Assembly: GCA_021648725.1 (NCBI GenBank)
Contig: JAKISF010000012.1
Location: 1 to 64,000 of the forward strand
Reading direction: 5' to 3'
Source of the DNA: Bacteroidales bacterium
GTDB lineage: Bacteria > Bacteroidota > Bacteroidia > Bacteroidales > JAADGE01
DNA length: 64,000 bases
A program made the position numbers and the translations under genes. The notes under the pieces are model-generated. The model saw nothing but the letters and a program-made list of their open reading frames with translations. It was not told the DNA's origin and did no database searches. Below are positions 1 to 8,628 of this stretch, in pieces. Within the stretch, counting starts at the first letter, position 1. Each line of letters starts with the position of its first letter.

Positions 1-1
1 A

Positions 2-100
2 ATTGTTTACAACACCCGGGAGCTTGTAAGACCTAATCGGAAAAACATTCGAAAACATCGGCAAAAGAAACCTTATTCTATGAATTACAAAAGGTTATGA
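2..100 (+). CDS. C-terminal tail of an unidentified protein (5' end outside window)
   Basis: A frame is open from the left edge of the window to a TGA at 98-100, giving 32 codons rich in Arg and Lys (residues such as RPNRKN and KHRQKK). It has no start inside the window, so it could be the end of a gene lying upstream. I do not recognise the family. A basic tail like this would fit a transposase or other DNA-binding protein, but that is a guess. A chance open frame of this length is also quite possible, so confidence is low. Confidence 0.3.
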   Translation: MVYNTRELVRPNRKNIRKHRQKKPYSMNYKRL

Positions 101-466
101 CAGATTATTAACTAAACGACATTGATAAATAAATACTTAAATTTTGAAATTGTTGTTCTCATAATTTTAATTTTGAATGTTTAAATAAATTTTTTACAAA
201 AATATTTCATATTTAGTCGTTCATATATATTTTTACATGAAAGGGCATTAATAATTGATAAAATGCAGTATTTTAATGATTAAGCACCAAGTTAAAGCGT
301 TGTGCATCAATAACTAAACATGCCGAACAACATAAAACTTTTATAACAATCAAGAACCAAAAGGCTTACAGAAAACTTATCTTAATTATATTTCAATGAA
401 GTCAAATTGAAGTTTAATCTTAATATCAGAAAAATCTTGTTTTCTTTACAAAAAATTAGTTTAACG
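101..466. other. Non-coding stretch before the Lpd-like gene
   Basis: About 366 very AT-rich bases without a convincing gene. The only signal I can point to is a Bacteroidota-type promoter-like pair, TTTG at 143-146 and TAATTTTG at 168-175, separated by 21 bases. If used, it would give the downstream gene a leader of nearly 300 bases. No tRNA, riboswitch or strong hairpin was recognised. Confidence 0.4.
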
Positions 467-1942
467 ATGAAAGAATTTGACATTGTAATAATCGGAAGCG
501 GACCTGCCGGTTTCTCGGCAGCAATGAGAGCACTTGATTATAAAAAAAATATTTGTATAATTGAAGCAAAAGAAATAGGAGGAGCAGGAATAATGAACGG
601 AGCATTAGTTTCTAAAACCATGTGGGAATTATCAGCAGACTATGCAATTGCCGGAAAAACAAACAGAGGTTACAGAGCATCCGGTTTAAATGTTGATTTC
701 TCCGAAGTAAGAAAAACAGTTATTCAAGCCGCCAAAGAACGTCAATATCAAATACTTTCACAAATTGAAACATTTTCTTCCGAAAAATCAGAAACAGGGT
801 CAATAACCTTAATAAACGGATATGCAAAATTCTGCGACAGATATACAGTTGATGTAACACATCAAAATAAAACAGAAAAAATAAAAGGAAAATATTTTAT
901 TATCGCAACAGGTTCAAAACCGAGAGAATATCCGGATTTGCCTGTTGACGGAAAACATATATTTGATTCTGACACTATCTTAAAACTGCAGGAATTCCCT
1001 GAAAGAATGGTAATAATAGGCTCAGGTATAATAGGTTGTGAGTTTGCAACAATCTTCTCAAATTACAAACAAACAGAAGTTCATTTGCTCGACAGAACAA
1101 ACCGGGTTATTCCTTATGAAGATGATGATTTAAGTGATTTTGTATCGAAACATCTTGAAGAAAACGGAGTAAATATCCATTATCAAGCTCATTTAAGAAC
1201 AATTCGTAAAAAAAACAATTATTTAGAAGTTGTTTTAGATTATGACGACGGACACAGCAAAGTTATTGAAGTTGATATTGCATTAGTTGCAATCGGAAGA
1301 ATTCCGAACACGGAAAATCTCGGACTTGAAAATATAGGTTTTGAAAAAAATAAAAAAGGAACTTTAAAAACTGATGAATTTTGTGAAATAATCGAAATAG
1401 GGAAATGTAATATTTTTGCAGCAGGCGATATAACGGGGCACGGACAACTTTATAATATTGCACAAGTTCAGGGAAGATACATTATCGATTCAATTTTCGG
1501 AAAACAATCTGATGCAGTATCATATAAAAATATGTCAACATTAATGTTTTTTAAACCCGAAGTTGCCGCAGTAGGGTTAAATGAAAAACAACTGCAACAA
1601 AAAGGAATTCCGTATAAAGTTGCATCATATTCTAATGCACTTGTAAGCAGAACAATAGCAATGCGAAACACCGAGGGTTTTGTGAAAATAATCGTAAGCA
1701 ACGACGGAGAAAATAAAATACTCGGAATGAGAGCGGCAAGTCCGCAAGCATCTGCATTTATTGTTTCGGTTGCACATTTAATTGATGAAAAAAACGGCTT
1801 AAACGAAGTTAATAAAACTGTTCATCCGCACCCCGGAGTTACGGAAGGAATTGAAGAATGTTTAAGATTGTTTAATAATTCATCAATTTTCAAACCCGAA
1901 GCATTTCCCGAGCATATTAAATACAAAGAATGGTATCCCTAA
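467..1942 (+). CDS. Dihydrolipoamide dehydrogenase-like FAD/NAD oxidoreductase lacking the redox disulfide
   Basis: A 491-residue flavoprotein of the pyridine-nucleotide-disulfide oxidoreductase family. The FAD-binding motif GSGPAG lies near residue 11, an ATGS motif near 150, the NAD-binding motif GSGIIG near 185, the second FAD motif AAGD near 320, and the C-terminal dimerisation domain carries the HPHP...E signature of the family's His-Glu pair near residue 454. The usual GGxCxNxGCxPSK disulfide motif is replaced by GGAGIMNGALVSK, so both redox cysteines are missing (Gly and Ala). It therefore should not do classical lipoamide or glutathione chemistry; transhydrogenase or another NAD(P)H oxidation is possible. 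The ATG at 467 is preferred to an upstream in-frame TTG at 407, because it places the FAD motif at the usual distance from the N-terminus. It converges with tatC, with only 2 bases between the stops. Confidence 0.85.
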   Translation: MKEFDIVIIGSGPAGFSAAMRALDYKKNICIIEAKEIGGAGIMNGALVSKTMWELSADYAIAGKTNRGYRASGLNVDFSEVRKTVIQAAKERQYQILSQIETFSSEKSETGSITLINGYAKFCDRYTVDVTHQNKTEKIKGKYFIIATGSKPREYPDLPVDGKHIFDSDTILKLQEFPERMVIIGSGIIGCEFATIFSNYKQTEVHLLDRTNRVIPYEDDDLSDFVSKHLEENGVNIHYQAHLRTIRKKNNYLEVVLDYDDGHSKVIEVDIALVAIGRIPNTENLGLENIGFEKNKKGTLKTDEFCEIIEIGKCNIFAAGDITGHGQLYNIAQVQGRYIIDSIFGKQSDAVSYKNMSTLMFFKPEVAAVGLNEKQLQQKGIPYKVASYSNALVSRTIAMRNTEGFVKIIVSNDGENKILGMRAASPQASAFIVSVAHLIDEKNGLNEVNKTVHPHPGVTEGIEECLRLFNNSSIFKPEAFPEHIKYKEWYP

Positions 1943-1944
1943 AA

Positions 1945-2775
1945 TTAAGTTTCGGAAATATCCGGGGTAAATTTCTTTAGATTTCGTTTTTCAACACGTT
2001 TTGATATTCCGATACCTATTTCATACAATATTATTAAAGGTAAAGTTACCAATATTTGAGAAAAAATATCAGGAGGTGTAATAATTGCAGATAAAGCTAA
2101 AATCACAATTATAGAATGTTTTCTGTATTTTTTTAGGAATTTAGGCGTAACTAAGCCTATTTTGCTTAAAAAGAATATTAAAACAGGTAACTCAAACACA
2201 ACTGCCGATGCTAAAACAACCGAAGTAAAAGTTTGAATATAAGAACTTAAATTTATCTTATTTGCAACATCGCCTACTTCATAATTTCCTAAAAAGTTTA
2301 AAGAAAGAGGAACAATTAAATAATATCCGAATAAAGCACCGATAGAAAACAACATTGATGCCGAAAAAACTGCACCTCTGCTGTGTTTTATTTCTTTTTT
2401 ATTTAATGCCGGTTTTAAAAAACGCCAAAATTCATTAAATACAATCGGAAATGCAACAACTAACCCTACAATTAATGAAACCATTATATGAGTCATAAAT
2501 TGTCCTGTCATTTTAATGTTGATGATATCAAAAGGTTTTTGATTTATGCAAATTGAATCTGTATTAAAATATCTTCCGATTTTACACATTAAATCATTTG
2601 TGAAAAACTCAGGTGTTTTAGGGGCAAATAATACTTGATTAAATATAAAATCTTTAAAAAAGAAAGCCGTAATTGCAAAAACAACAACTGCCAAAATTGC
2701 TCTTATCAAATGTTTTCTCAGAGCTTCTACATGTTCTAAAAAAGACATATTATCTGCTTTTTTTTTCTTTCCCAT
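1945..2775 (-). CDS. tatC: Sec-independent protein translocase TatC
   Basis: TatC is the multi-spanning receptor of the twin-arginine translocase in the inner membrane; it binds the twin-arginine signal of folded precursors. The 276-residue protein begins with the typical cytoplasmic segment MSFLEHVEALRKHL after a short lysine-rich start, then shows about six hydrophobic segments and the conserved cytoplasmic loop FPIVFNEFWRFLKPAL. There is an unusually long periplasmic insert after the first membrane segment, with two cysteines. It lies 21 bases downstream of kdsD on the same strand, so the two are probably co-transcribed. No tatA or tatB is in the window. Confidence 0.95.
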   Translation of the reverse strand: MGKKKKADNMSFLEHVEALRKHLIRAILAVVVFAITAFFFKDFIFNQVLFAPKTPEFFTNDLMCKIGRYFNTDSICINQKPFDIINIKMTGQFMTHIMVSLIVGLVVAFPIVFNEFWRFLKPALNKKEIKHSRGAVFSASMLFSIGALFGYYLIVPLSLNFLGNYEVGDVANKINLSSYIQTFTSVVLASAVVFELPVLIFFLSKIGLVTPKFLKKYRKHSIIVILALSAIITPPDIFSQILVTLPLIILYEIGIGISKRVEKRNLKKFTPDISET

Positions 2776-2796
2776 TCTTTTTCGTTTTAACTCTTT

Positions 2797-3765
2797 CTAT
2801 ACAAATCCTTCTTTTAACATATCATGAATATGTATCAGACCTAAATACCTATTGCCCTCACTTACTATTAATGAAGTAATATTATTTTTTCTCATAATTT
2901 CAAATGCGTTAATTGCAAATGTATCCGGATTTATTGTTTTCGGATTAACAGACATAATATCTTTTGCTTTTATTCCGGTTAAGGAATTTGTCTTAATAAG
3001 CATTCGTCTTAAGTCTCCGTCTGTAATAATACCTGCTATTTTATCTGCTTTATCAATAACTGCAGTTGCTCCCAGTCTTTTTTCCGAAATTTCAATAATA
3101 ACATCTTTCAGTTCTGCATTAATATCAACTTTCGGAGCTTCATTATTTTTATATAAATCTTCAACCCTTAAGTAAAGTATCTTTCCTAATATTCCTCCGG
3201 GATGGTATTTTGCAAAATCATCATTCGAAAAATTTCGTGCATTTAACAGGCTGACTGCAAGTGCATCTCCCATAACTAACTGAGCAGTTGTGCTTGAAGT
3301 AGGAGCTAAATTATTTGGGCAAGCTTCTTTTTCTACAGTTGTTCGAATAACCAAATCTGCTTGTTTTGCTAAAAATGAACCGGAATTTGATACAAATGCA
3401 ATTAATTTATTCCCGAATTTTTTTATAAACGGTACAAGAACTTTTATTTCAGGCGTATTTCCGCTTTTTGATAAACAAATTACCACGTCATTTTTTCGTA
3501 TTATTCCTAAATCACCGTGAATAGCATCTGCCGCATGCATAAAAATTGAAGGTGTTCCTGTTGAATTTAAAGTTGCAACTATTTTTTGGGCAATAATTGC
3601 ACTTTTTCCTATTCCGGTAATTATAACCCTTCCTTTTGATTTCTGAATTAAAAAAACAGCATCAGCAAAATTATCATCTATGAAATTAATTAAATTTTTA
3701 ACTGAATTTGCTTCATTAACAATAACTTCTTTCGCAATTTTTATAATATCTTCGGATTTTTTCAC
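2797..3765 (-). CDS. kdsD: D-arabinose 5-phosphate isomerase (KpsF/GutQ family)
   Basis: This enzyme interconverts ribulose 5-phosphate and arabinose 5-phosphate, the first step towards Kdo in lipopolysaccharide. The 322 residues show an N-terminal SIS sugar-isomerase domain (GIGKSAIIAQK near residue 52, then HAADAIHGDLG and SKSGNTPE) followed by two CBS domains (about 205-320, with TDGDLRR between them). This is the normal length and domain order of the KpsF/GutQ family. It is divergent from recQ, with a good promoter in the shared upstream region, and tatC follows closely. Confidence 0.93.
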   Translation of the reverse strand: MKKSEDIIKIAKEVIVNEANSVKNLINFIDDNFADAVFLIQKSKGRVIITGIGKSAIIAQKIVATLNSTGTPSIFMHAADAIHGDLGIIRKNDVVICLSKSGNTPEIKVLVPFIKKFGNKLIAFVSNSGSFLAKQADLVIRTTVEKEACPNNLAPTSSTTAQLVMGDALAVSLLNARNFSNDDFAKYHPGGILGKILYLRVEDLYKNNEAPKVDINAELKDVIIEISEKRLGATAVIDKADKIAGIITDGDLRRMLIKTNSLTGIKAKDIMSVNPKTINPDTFAINAFEIMRKNNITSLIVSEGNRYLGLIHIHDMLKEGFV

Positions 3766-3827
3766 AGTTTTTTTATATTTATTTTCCTTTTTTCCCTTTT
3801 ACAATAAATTTATTATTAATTTAGCTA

Positions 3828-3856
3828 CAAATATATTTATATATTGTAAAAACAAA
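3828..3856 (-). promoter_or_regulatory. Bacteroidota-type promoter of kdsD-tatC
   Basis: Read on the minus strand, TTTG (plus 3853-3856) is followed after 17 bases by TATATTTG (plus 3828-3835). This matches the TTTG / TAnnTTTG promoter pattern known for this phylum. It would start transcription near 3821 and leave a leader of about 55 bases before the kdsD ATG at 3765. Confidence 0.55.
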
Positions 3857-3882
3857 GATATTTTAGTTGAAAACAATAAACA

Positions 3883-6072
3883 ATGGATTTAAAAAAAATA
3901 AACCTGCTTGATGAGTTACATAAGAATTTCGGGTTTGACACATATAAAGGAGAACAAAAAAAGATTATTCAAAACGTATTAGACGGTAATGACACTTTTG
4001 TATTAATGCCTACCGGAGGCGGAAAATCTTTGACATATCAACTTACATCATTATTATTAGAAGGCACAGCAATAGTAATTTCGCCTTTAATTGCATTAAT
4101 GAAAAACCAAGTTGATGCAATGAGAGGGTATAACGAAGATGATTCAATTGCCCATTTTATGAATTCATCACTTAACAAAACTCAACTGAAACAAGTAAGA
4201 GAAGATGTAAAAAACGGTAAAACAAAACTTTTATATGTAGCTCCCGAATCATTAACAAAAGAAGAAAATGCAGAATTCTTGAAATCAGTTAAAATATCTT
4301 TTTATGCAATTGATGAAGCACATTGTATTTCTGAATGGGGGCATGACTTTAGACCCGAATACAGAAAAATAAGACCCATAATAGAAGAAATAGGAAGGGC
4401 TCCGATAATTGCACTTACAGCAACAGCAACTCCTAAAGTACAACATGATATTCTTAAAAATCTTGATATTCTTGATGCCGACATTTTTAAGGCATCTTTC
4501 TATCGTTCAAATCTTTATTACGAGATAAGACAAAAAGTTAAACCGGAAAAACAAATAATAAGATTTATTAAAGAAAATAAAGGAAAATCCGGTATAATAT
4601 ATTGTTTAAGCAGAAAAAAAGTTGAAGAATTAGCAGAAGTTTTGCAAATTAATGATATTAAAACACTTCCGTATCATGCAGGTATGGATTCAAAAACCCG
4701 TTCAAAACATCAAGATATGTTCTTGATGGAAGATGTAGATGTTATAGTTGCAACAATAGCATTCGGAATGGGAATTGATAAGCCCGATGTTCGCTTTGTA
4801 ATTCATTACGATATTCCTAAAAGTCTTGAAGGATATTATCAAGAAACAGGAAGAGCCGGCAGAGACGGAGGCGAAGGAAAATGCTTGACATTTTACAGCT
4901 ATAAAGATATACAAAAGCTGGAAAAATTTATGCAGGGAAAACCGGTTGCTGAACAAGAAATTGGCAAACAATTATTATTAGAAACTATTGCTTATGCAGA
5001 AACTTCTGTTTGCAGACCAAAAATTTTATTAAACTATTTCGGAGAGAAGTTAGAAGAAGATTGCAATAATTGTGATAATTGTTTAAACCCTAAAACAAAA
5101 TTTGAAGGGAAAGAATACATGGTTAAAGCTCTTAAAGCAATAGTTACTTTAAAACAAAGATATAAAGGAGAGCACGTTGCAAATGTTTTGGCAGGTGTCG
5201 CTACATCAGCAATAAAATCATTTAAACACGATGAAAGTGATATTTTTGGTGCCGGGAATGAGAAAGACACTAAGTTTTGGGAATCTATTATAAGACAGGC
5301 TCTTATACATTATTTTTTGGATAAAGACATTGATAACTACGGTATTCTGAAAATAAGTAAAGACGGAGAAAATTTCATTAAAAATCCGTACCCTCTTGAA
5401 ATAACAGAATCTCACAGATATGAAACAGATGATGATGACAGTGAAGTTAATTTAAAGCAAGGCTCGGGAAGCGGTGCAGGTGATGAGATTTTATTTAAAA
5501 TGCTCAAAGGCTTAAGAAAAGATATTTCGAAAAAAATTGACGTACCGCCTTTCGTAATTTTTCAAGACCCGTCTTTAGAGGATATGGCGACAAGATACCC
5601 GATAAGTCTTGAAGAATTGCAAACTATACAAGGTGTCGGTTCAGGAAAGGCCAATAAATACGGAAAGGAATTTATTAAATTAATTGAAGAATATGTTAAA
5701 GAAAACGAAATTGACCGACCTCAGGACCTTGTCGTAAAATCCGTCGTAAAAAAATCAGGGGTAAAAGTATTTATTATCCAAAGTATTGACAGGAAAGTAA
5801 ACTTAGCAGATATCGCAAGTTCAAAAGGACTTAGTATGAGTGAGCTGCTTAAAGAAATAGAAGCTATTATCAATTCAGGTACTAAATTGGATATTAACTA
5901 CTATATCAACCAAACTATAGATGACGAAAATGTTGAAGAAATATATGACTATTTTTATGAATCAGAAACCGGCTCATTAGAAGAGGCAATTGAAGAACTT
6001 GAAGAAGATAATTTCTCTGAAGAAGAAGTCAGGTTGGTAAGGATTAAATTTATGTCTGAAATGGCAAATTAA
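3883..6072 (+). CDS. recQ: ATP-dependent DNA helicase RecQ
   Basis: RecQ is a 3'-5' DNA helicase acting in recombination and fork repair. The 729 residues contain helicase motif I (PTGGGKSLTYQL, near residue 45), motif II DEAH (near residue 145, within IDEAHCISEWGHDFRP, which includes the aromatic-rich loop), ALTATAT, and motif VI QETGRAGRDG. These are followed by the zinc-binding RQC region with four cysteines (near residues 372-404), a winged helix, and an HRDC domain near residues 560-615 (PSLEDMATRYP...IQGVG). A further acidic C-terminal extension of about 110 residues is present. The length is typical for Bacteroidota RecQ. It ends just before a clear terminator. Confidence 0.96.
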   Translation: MDLKKINLLDELHKNFGFDTYKGEQKKIIQNVLDGNDTFVLMPTGGGKSLTYQLTSLLLEGTAIVISPLIALMKNQVDAMRGYNEDDSIAHFMNSSLNKTQLKQVREDVKNGKTKLLYVAPESLTKEENAEFLKSVKISFYAIDEAHCISEWGHDFRPEYRKIRPIIEEIGRAPIIALTATATPKVQHDILKNLDILDADIFKASFYRSNLYYEIRQKVKPEKQIIRFIKENKGKSGIIYCLSRKKVEELAEVLQINDIKTLPYHAGMDSKTRSKHQDMFLMEDVDVIVATIAFGMGIDKPDVRFVIHYDIPKSLEGYYQETGRAGRDGGEGKCLTFYSYKDIQKLEKFMQGKPVAEQEIGKQLLLETIAYAETSVCRPKILLNYFGEKLEEDCNNCDNCLNPKTKFEGKEYMVKALKAIVTLKQRYKGEHVANVLAGVATSAIKSFKHDESDIFGAGNEKDTKFWESIIRQALIHYFLDKDIDNYGILKISKDGENFIKNPYPLEITESHRYETDDDDSEVNLKQGSGSGAGDEILFKMLKGLRKDISKKIDVPPFVIFQDPSLEDMATRYPISLEELQTIQGVGSGKANKYGKEFIKLIEEYVKENEIDRPQDLVVKSVVKKSGVKVFIIQSIDRKVNLADIASSKGLSMSELLKEIEAIINSGTKLDINYYINQTIDDENVEEIYDYFYESETGSLEEAIEELEEDNFSEEEVRLVRIKFMSEMAN

Positions 6073-6091
6073 AAACTATAAAATTAAATTG

Positions 6092-6132
6092 AAGGCTTTG
6101 CTTTTTGTAAATAATTGCAAAGTCTTTTTTTT
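6092..6132 (+). terminator. Intrinsic terminator after recQ
   Basis: GGCTTTGC (6094-6101) pairs with GCAAAGTC (6117-6124), with one G-U pair, and is followed directly by a run of eight T. It lies 20 bases after the recQ stop and ends right at the start of the next gene (ATG 6136), so that gene must have its own start of transcription overlapping it or depend on read-through. Confidence 0.7.
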
Positions 6133-6135
6133 AGA

Positions 6136-8586
6136 ATGAAAAATATTATACTGAAATATTACTTAACTGTTTTAATTCTCTGCTTTTTTTCTTTGCTTAC
6201 TTTTTCCCAAACAAAAATAAGAGGTGTAATTTTAAATGATGTAACTTCAAAACCTGTCCCTTTCTCAAGTGTTTCATTTGTCGGCTCTGCAATAGGTTGT
6301 ATATCAGATGAAAACGGCGTTTTTTTTATCGAAGCAAATACCGACATTACCCAAATTGCTATCAATAATATCGGCTTTATTAATGATACTTTAGATGTTG
6401 TAAGTAACAAATATCAAGACTTTATTATATATTTAAAACCTGATAATTACAACATTAAAGAAGTTATTATTACACCGGGCGAAAATCCTGCCGATATAAT
6501 TATCAAGAAAGTAATAAAAAATAAAAAATACAATAATATCAATCGTTTAGGTGCATACAGCTATGAACAATATACAAAAATGCAAGTTGATATTAACAAC
6601 ATAAATCCGAGCTCCGAAAATGACCCTATTCTGAAAGATTTCAAATCGGTATTTGCAGGTATAGATACATCAGCAGCAACAGGAAAAATTTATATGCCTT
6701 TAATTATTTCCGAAACATTATCCGATTTTTATTATAAAAAATTCCCGAAACACAGAAAAGAAATTATTAAAGCAGTAAACTTTGCAGGAATCGATAACCT
6801 TAGTGCAAGTAAATTTACCGGACAAATGTATTTGGAATTTAACTTTTATAAAAATTATATTAAAATTCTTGAAAAAGATTTTATAAGTCCTGTTGCTTTG
6901 TCTGGTTTATTAGTTTATGATTATAGTTTGCTCGACAGTACTTTTATAGATAATTCGTGGTGCTACCATTTAAGTTTTTTACCAAAACGAAAATACCAAT
7001 TTACTTTTAAAGGTGATATGTGGATTACCGATACAACTTTTGCACTTAAAAAAATAAATGCAAATATGTCAAAAACTGCAAATCTCGGTTTTGTGTCTGA
7101 TTTTTATGTTAAAAAAGAATATAAAAAAACTGGAAATAACTTTTTCTTTCCTGCCGAAGAAGAATTTTTTATAGATTTCAATATTTCAAAAGTAACAGCA
7201 GGCTTCTTCGGGAAAAAATATACATCACGAAAAAACATTAAACTTAATCCTGAATTTCCACCTTTATTTTTCTCGGCAACCGAATTCAGAGATATAGAAA
7301 TTGAAGATAATGCTGCAGATTATGATTCTGTTTTTTGGAACAATAACAGACATACACAACTTTCTGCAAAAGAAAGAAACATATACAGAATGGTTGACTC
7401 CGTAACTAATCAACCTACGTTTAAGAAAGTTGAGAATTTTATATATCTATTAGCAACAGGCTATGTGAGAAGAAGTTACTTGGAATTCGGACCTTACTAT
7501 AAAGTGTACAGTAAAAATGCAATCGAAGGACACCGGTTGAGGCTTGGTGTAAGAACAAGTAATGATTTCAGTAAGAAAATAGAGTTAAACAGCTATCTTG
7601 CATTCGGTTTAGATGACCAAAAAACAAAATACGGTTTCGGCACAAAATATAAGTTGGCAAGAGAACCTTGGACACTGGCACAAATTAATTACAGCAAAGA
7701 TCTCATTCAACTCGGAGCAAACTTAGGCGAATTCGGTTCTGATAATATCTTTTCAATTTCAGGAAAAAATGATAAATTATTATGGATTGAAAATTTTGAA
7801 GCAAGTATTGAAAGAGACCTTATTAAAAGTATTACAGGAACTGTTTTTATCTCCCATAAAATAATAAACCCTACCGACAGTATACGTTTTTTTGACTCTT
7901 TCGGTAATGAACAAACAAATATAACAACAACAGAACTGACATTCAGTGCACATTTCGGTATAAACGAAGAGTATGTTGAAATAGTTTTTAACAGGCAATC
8001 TTTAGGTTCGCTTTACCCGATATTAGAGTTAGAATATACAATAGGAATTCCCGACTTTATGAATAGCAATTACAAATACTCTAAATTAAAGCTTGGTCTC
8101 AGGCATCATATTTCTTATGCATTTATAGGAAAAACAAATTATTATATCGAAGCAGGAAAAATTTGGGGTACGGTTCCTTTTCCGCTGTTAAAATTACATG
8201 AAGGAAGCACCGGAATTACTTATGATATGTATGCTTTTAATATGATGAATTATTATGAATTTGCAAGTGATAAATACATCAGTTTTTTTGCAGAGCATCA
8301 TTTTAACGGTTTGTTTTTAAACAAAATTCCTGTTCTCAGAAAACTTAAATTTCGTGAAGTAATTTATGCAAAAGGTGTTTTGGGAAGTTTAAATGATGAA
8401 AACAGAAATTTACTTCAATTTCCTTCTGAACTTTCTGATGTTGAGAAACCGTATATCGAGCTCGGTGCCGGAATTGAAAATATAGTTAATATTTTAAGTG
8501 TTAATTATTTCAGAAGAATAAGTCACTTGCAAAAACCGGATGTCAGAAAAAACGGTATTATTATAGGTTTGCAGTTAAGTTTTTAA
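6136..8586 (+). CDS. DUF5686 outer-membrane protein with carboxypeptidase-regulatory-like N-terminal domain
   Basis: An 816-residue protein starting at ATG 6136 with a signal peptide ending near LLTFSQ. The in-frame TTG at 6115 lies inside the terminator hairpin and is rejected. Residues about 25-110 look like a carboxypeptidase-regulatory-like (CarbopepD_reg_2) beta-sandwich (GVILNDVTSKPVPFSSVSF...). The rest has the alternating beta-strand pattern and family features of DUF5686, which are outer-membrane beta-barrel proteins of Bacteroidota. The final strand ends in an aromatic residue (QLSF), as expected for barrel insertion. Its substrate is unknown. The N-terminal domain resembles that of TonB-dependent receptors, but no TonB plug is seen. 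Confidence 0.82.
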   Translation: MKNIILKYYLTVLILCFFSLLTFSQTKIRGVILNDVTSKPVPFSSVSFVGSAIGCISDENGVFFIEANTDITQIAINNIGFINDTLDVVSNKYQDFIIYLKPDNYNIKEVIITPGENPADIIIKKVIKNKKYNNINRLGAYSYEQYTKMQVDINNINPSSENDPILKDFKSVFAGIDTSAATGKIYMPLIISETLSDFYYKKFPKHRKEIIKAVNFAGIDNLSASKFTGQMYLEFNFYKNYIKILEKDFISPVALSGLLVYDYSLLDSTFIDNSWCYHLSFLPKRKYQFTFKGDMWITDTTFALKKINANMSKTANLGFVSDFYVKKEYKKTGNNFFFPAEEEFFIDFNISKVTAGFFGKKYTSRKNIKLNPEFPPLFFSATEFRDIEIEDNAADYDSVFWNNNRHTQLSAKERNIYRMVDSVTNQPTFKKVENFIYLLATGYVRRSYLEFGPYYKVYSKNAIEGHRLRLGVRTSNDFSKKIELNSYLAFGLDDQKTKYGFGTKYKLAREPWTLAQINYSKDLIQLGANLGEFGSDNIFSISGKNDKLLWIENFEASIERDLIKSITGTVFISHKIINPTDSIRFFDSFGNEQTNITTTELTFSAHFGINEEYVEIVFNRQSLGSLYPILELEYTIGIPDFMNSNYKYSKLKLGLRHHISYAFIGKTNYYIEAGKIWGTVPFPLLKLHEGSTGITYDMYAFNMMNYYEFASDKYISFFAEHHFNGLFLNKIPVLRKLKFREVIYAKGVLGSLNDENRNLLQFPSELSDVEKPYIELGAGIENIVNILSVNYFRRISHLQKPDVRKNGIIIGLQLSF

Positions 8587-8622
8587 AAAAGACATTCCAA
8601 GTATTCAAGACTCGGAATGTCT
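8586..8622 (-). terminator. Intrinsic terminator after the formiminotransferase-cyclodeaminase gene
   Basis: AGACATTCC (8590-8598) and GGAATGTCT (8614-8622) form a perfect 9-bp stem with a 15-base loop. On the minus strand the stem is followed by a T run (the complement of the AAAAAA at 8585-8590), and it begins 6 bases after the minus-strand stop. On the plus strand no T run follows, so it mainly serves the minus-strand operon, although it sits between convergent genes. Confidence 0.72.
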
Positions 8623-8628
8623 GATTAT

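Noticed and set aside
3883-6072. RecQ as part of a defence island
   Set aside because: It has normal RecQ domain order, length and neighbours; nothing in the context suggests phage defence.
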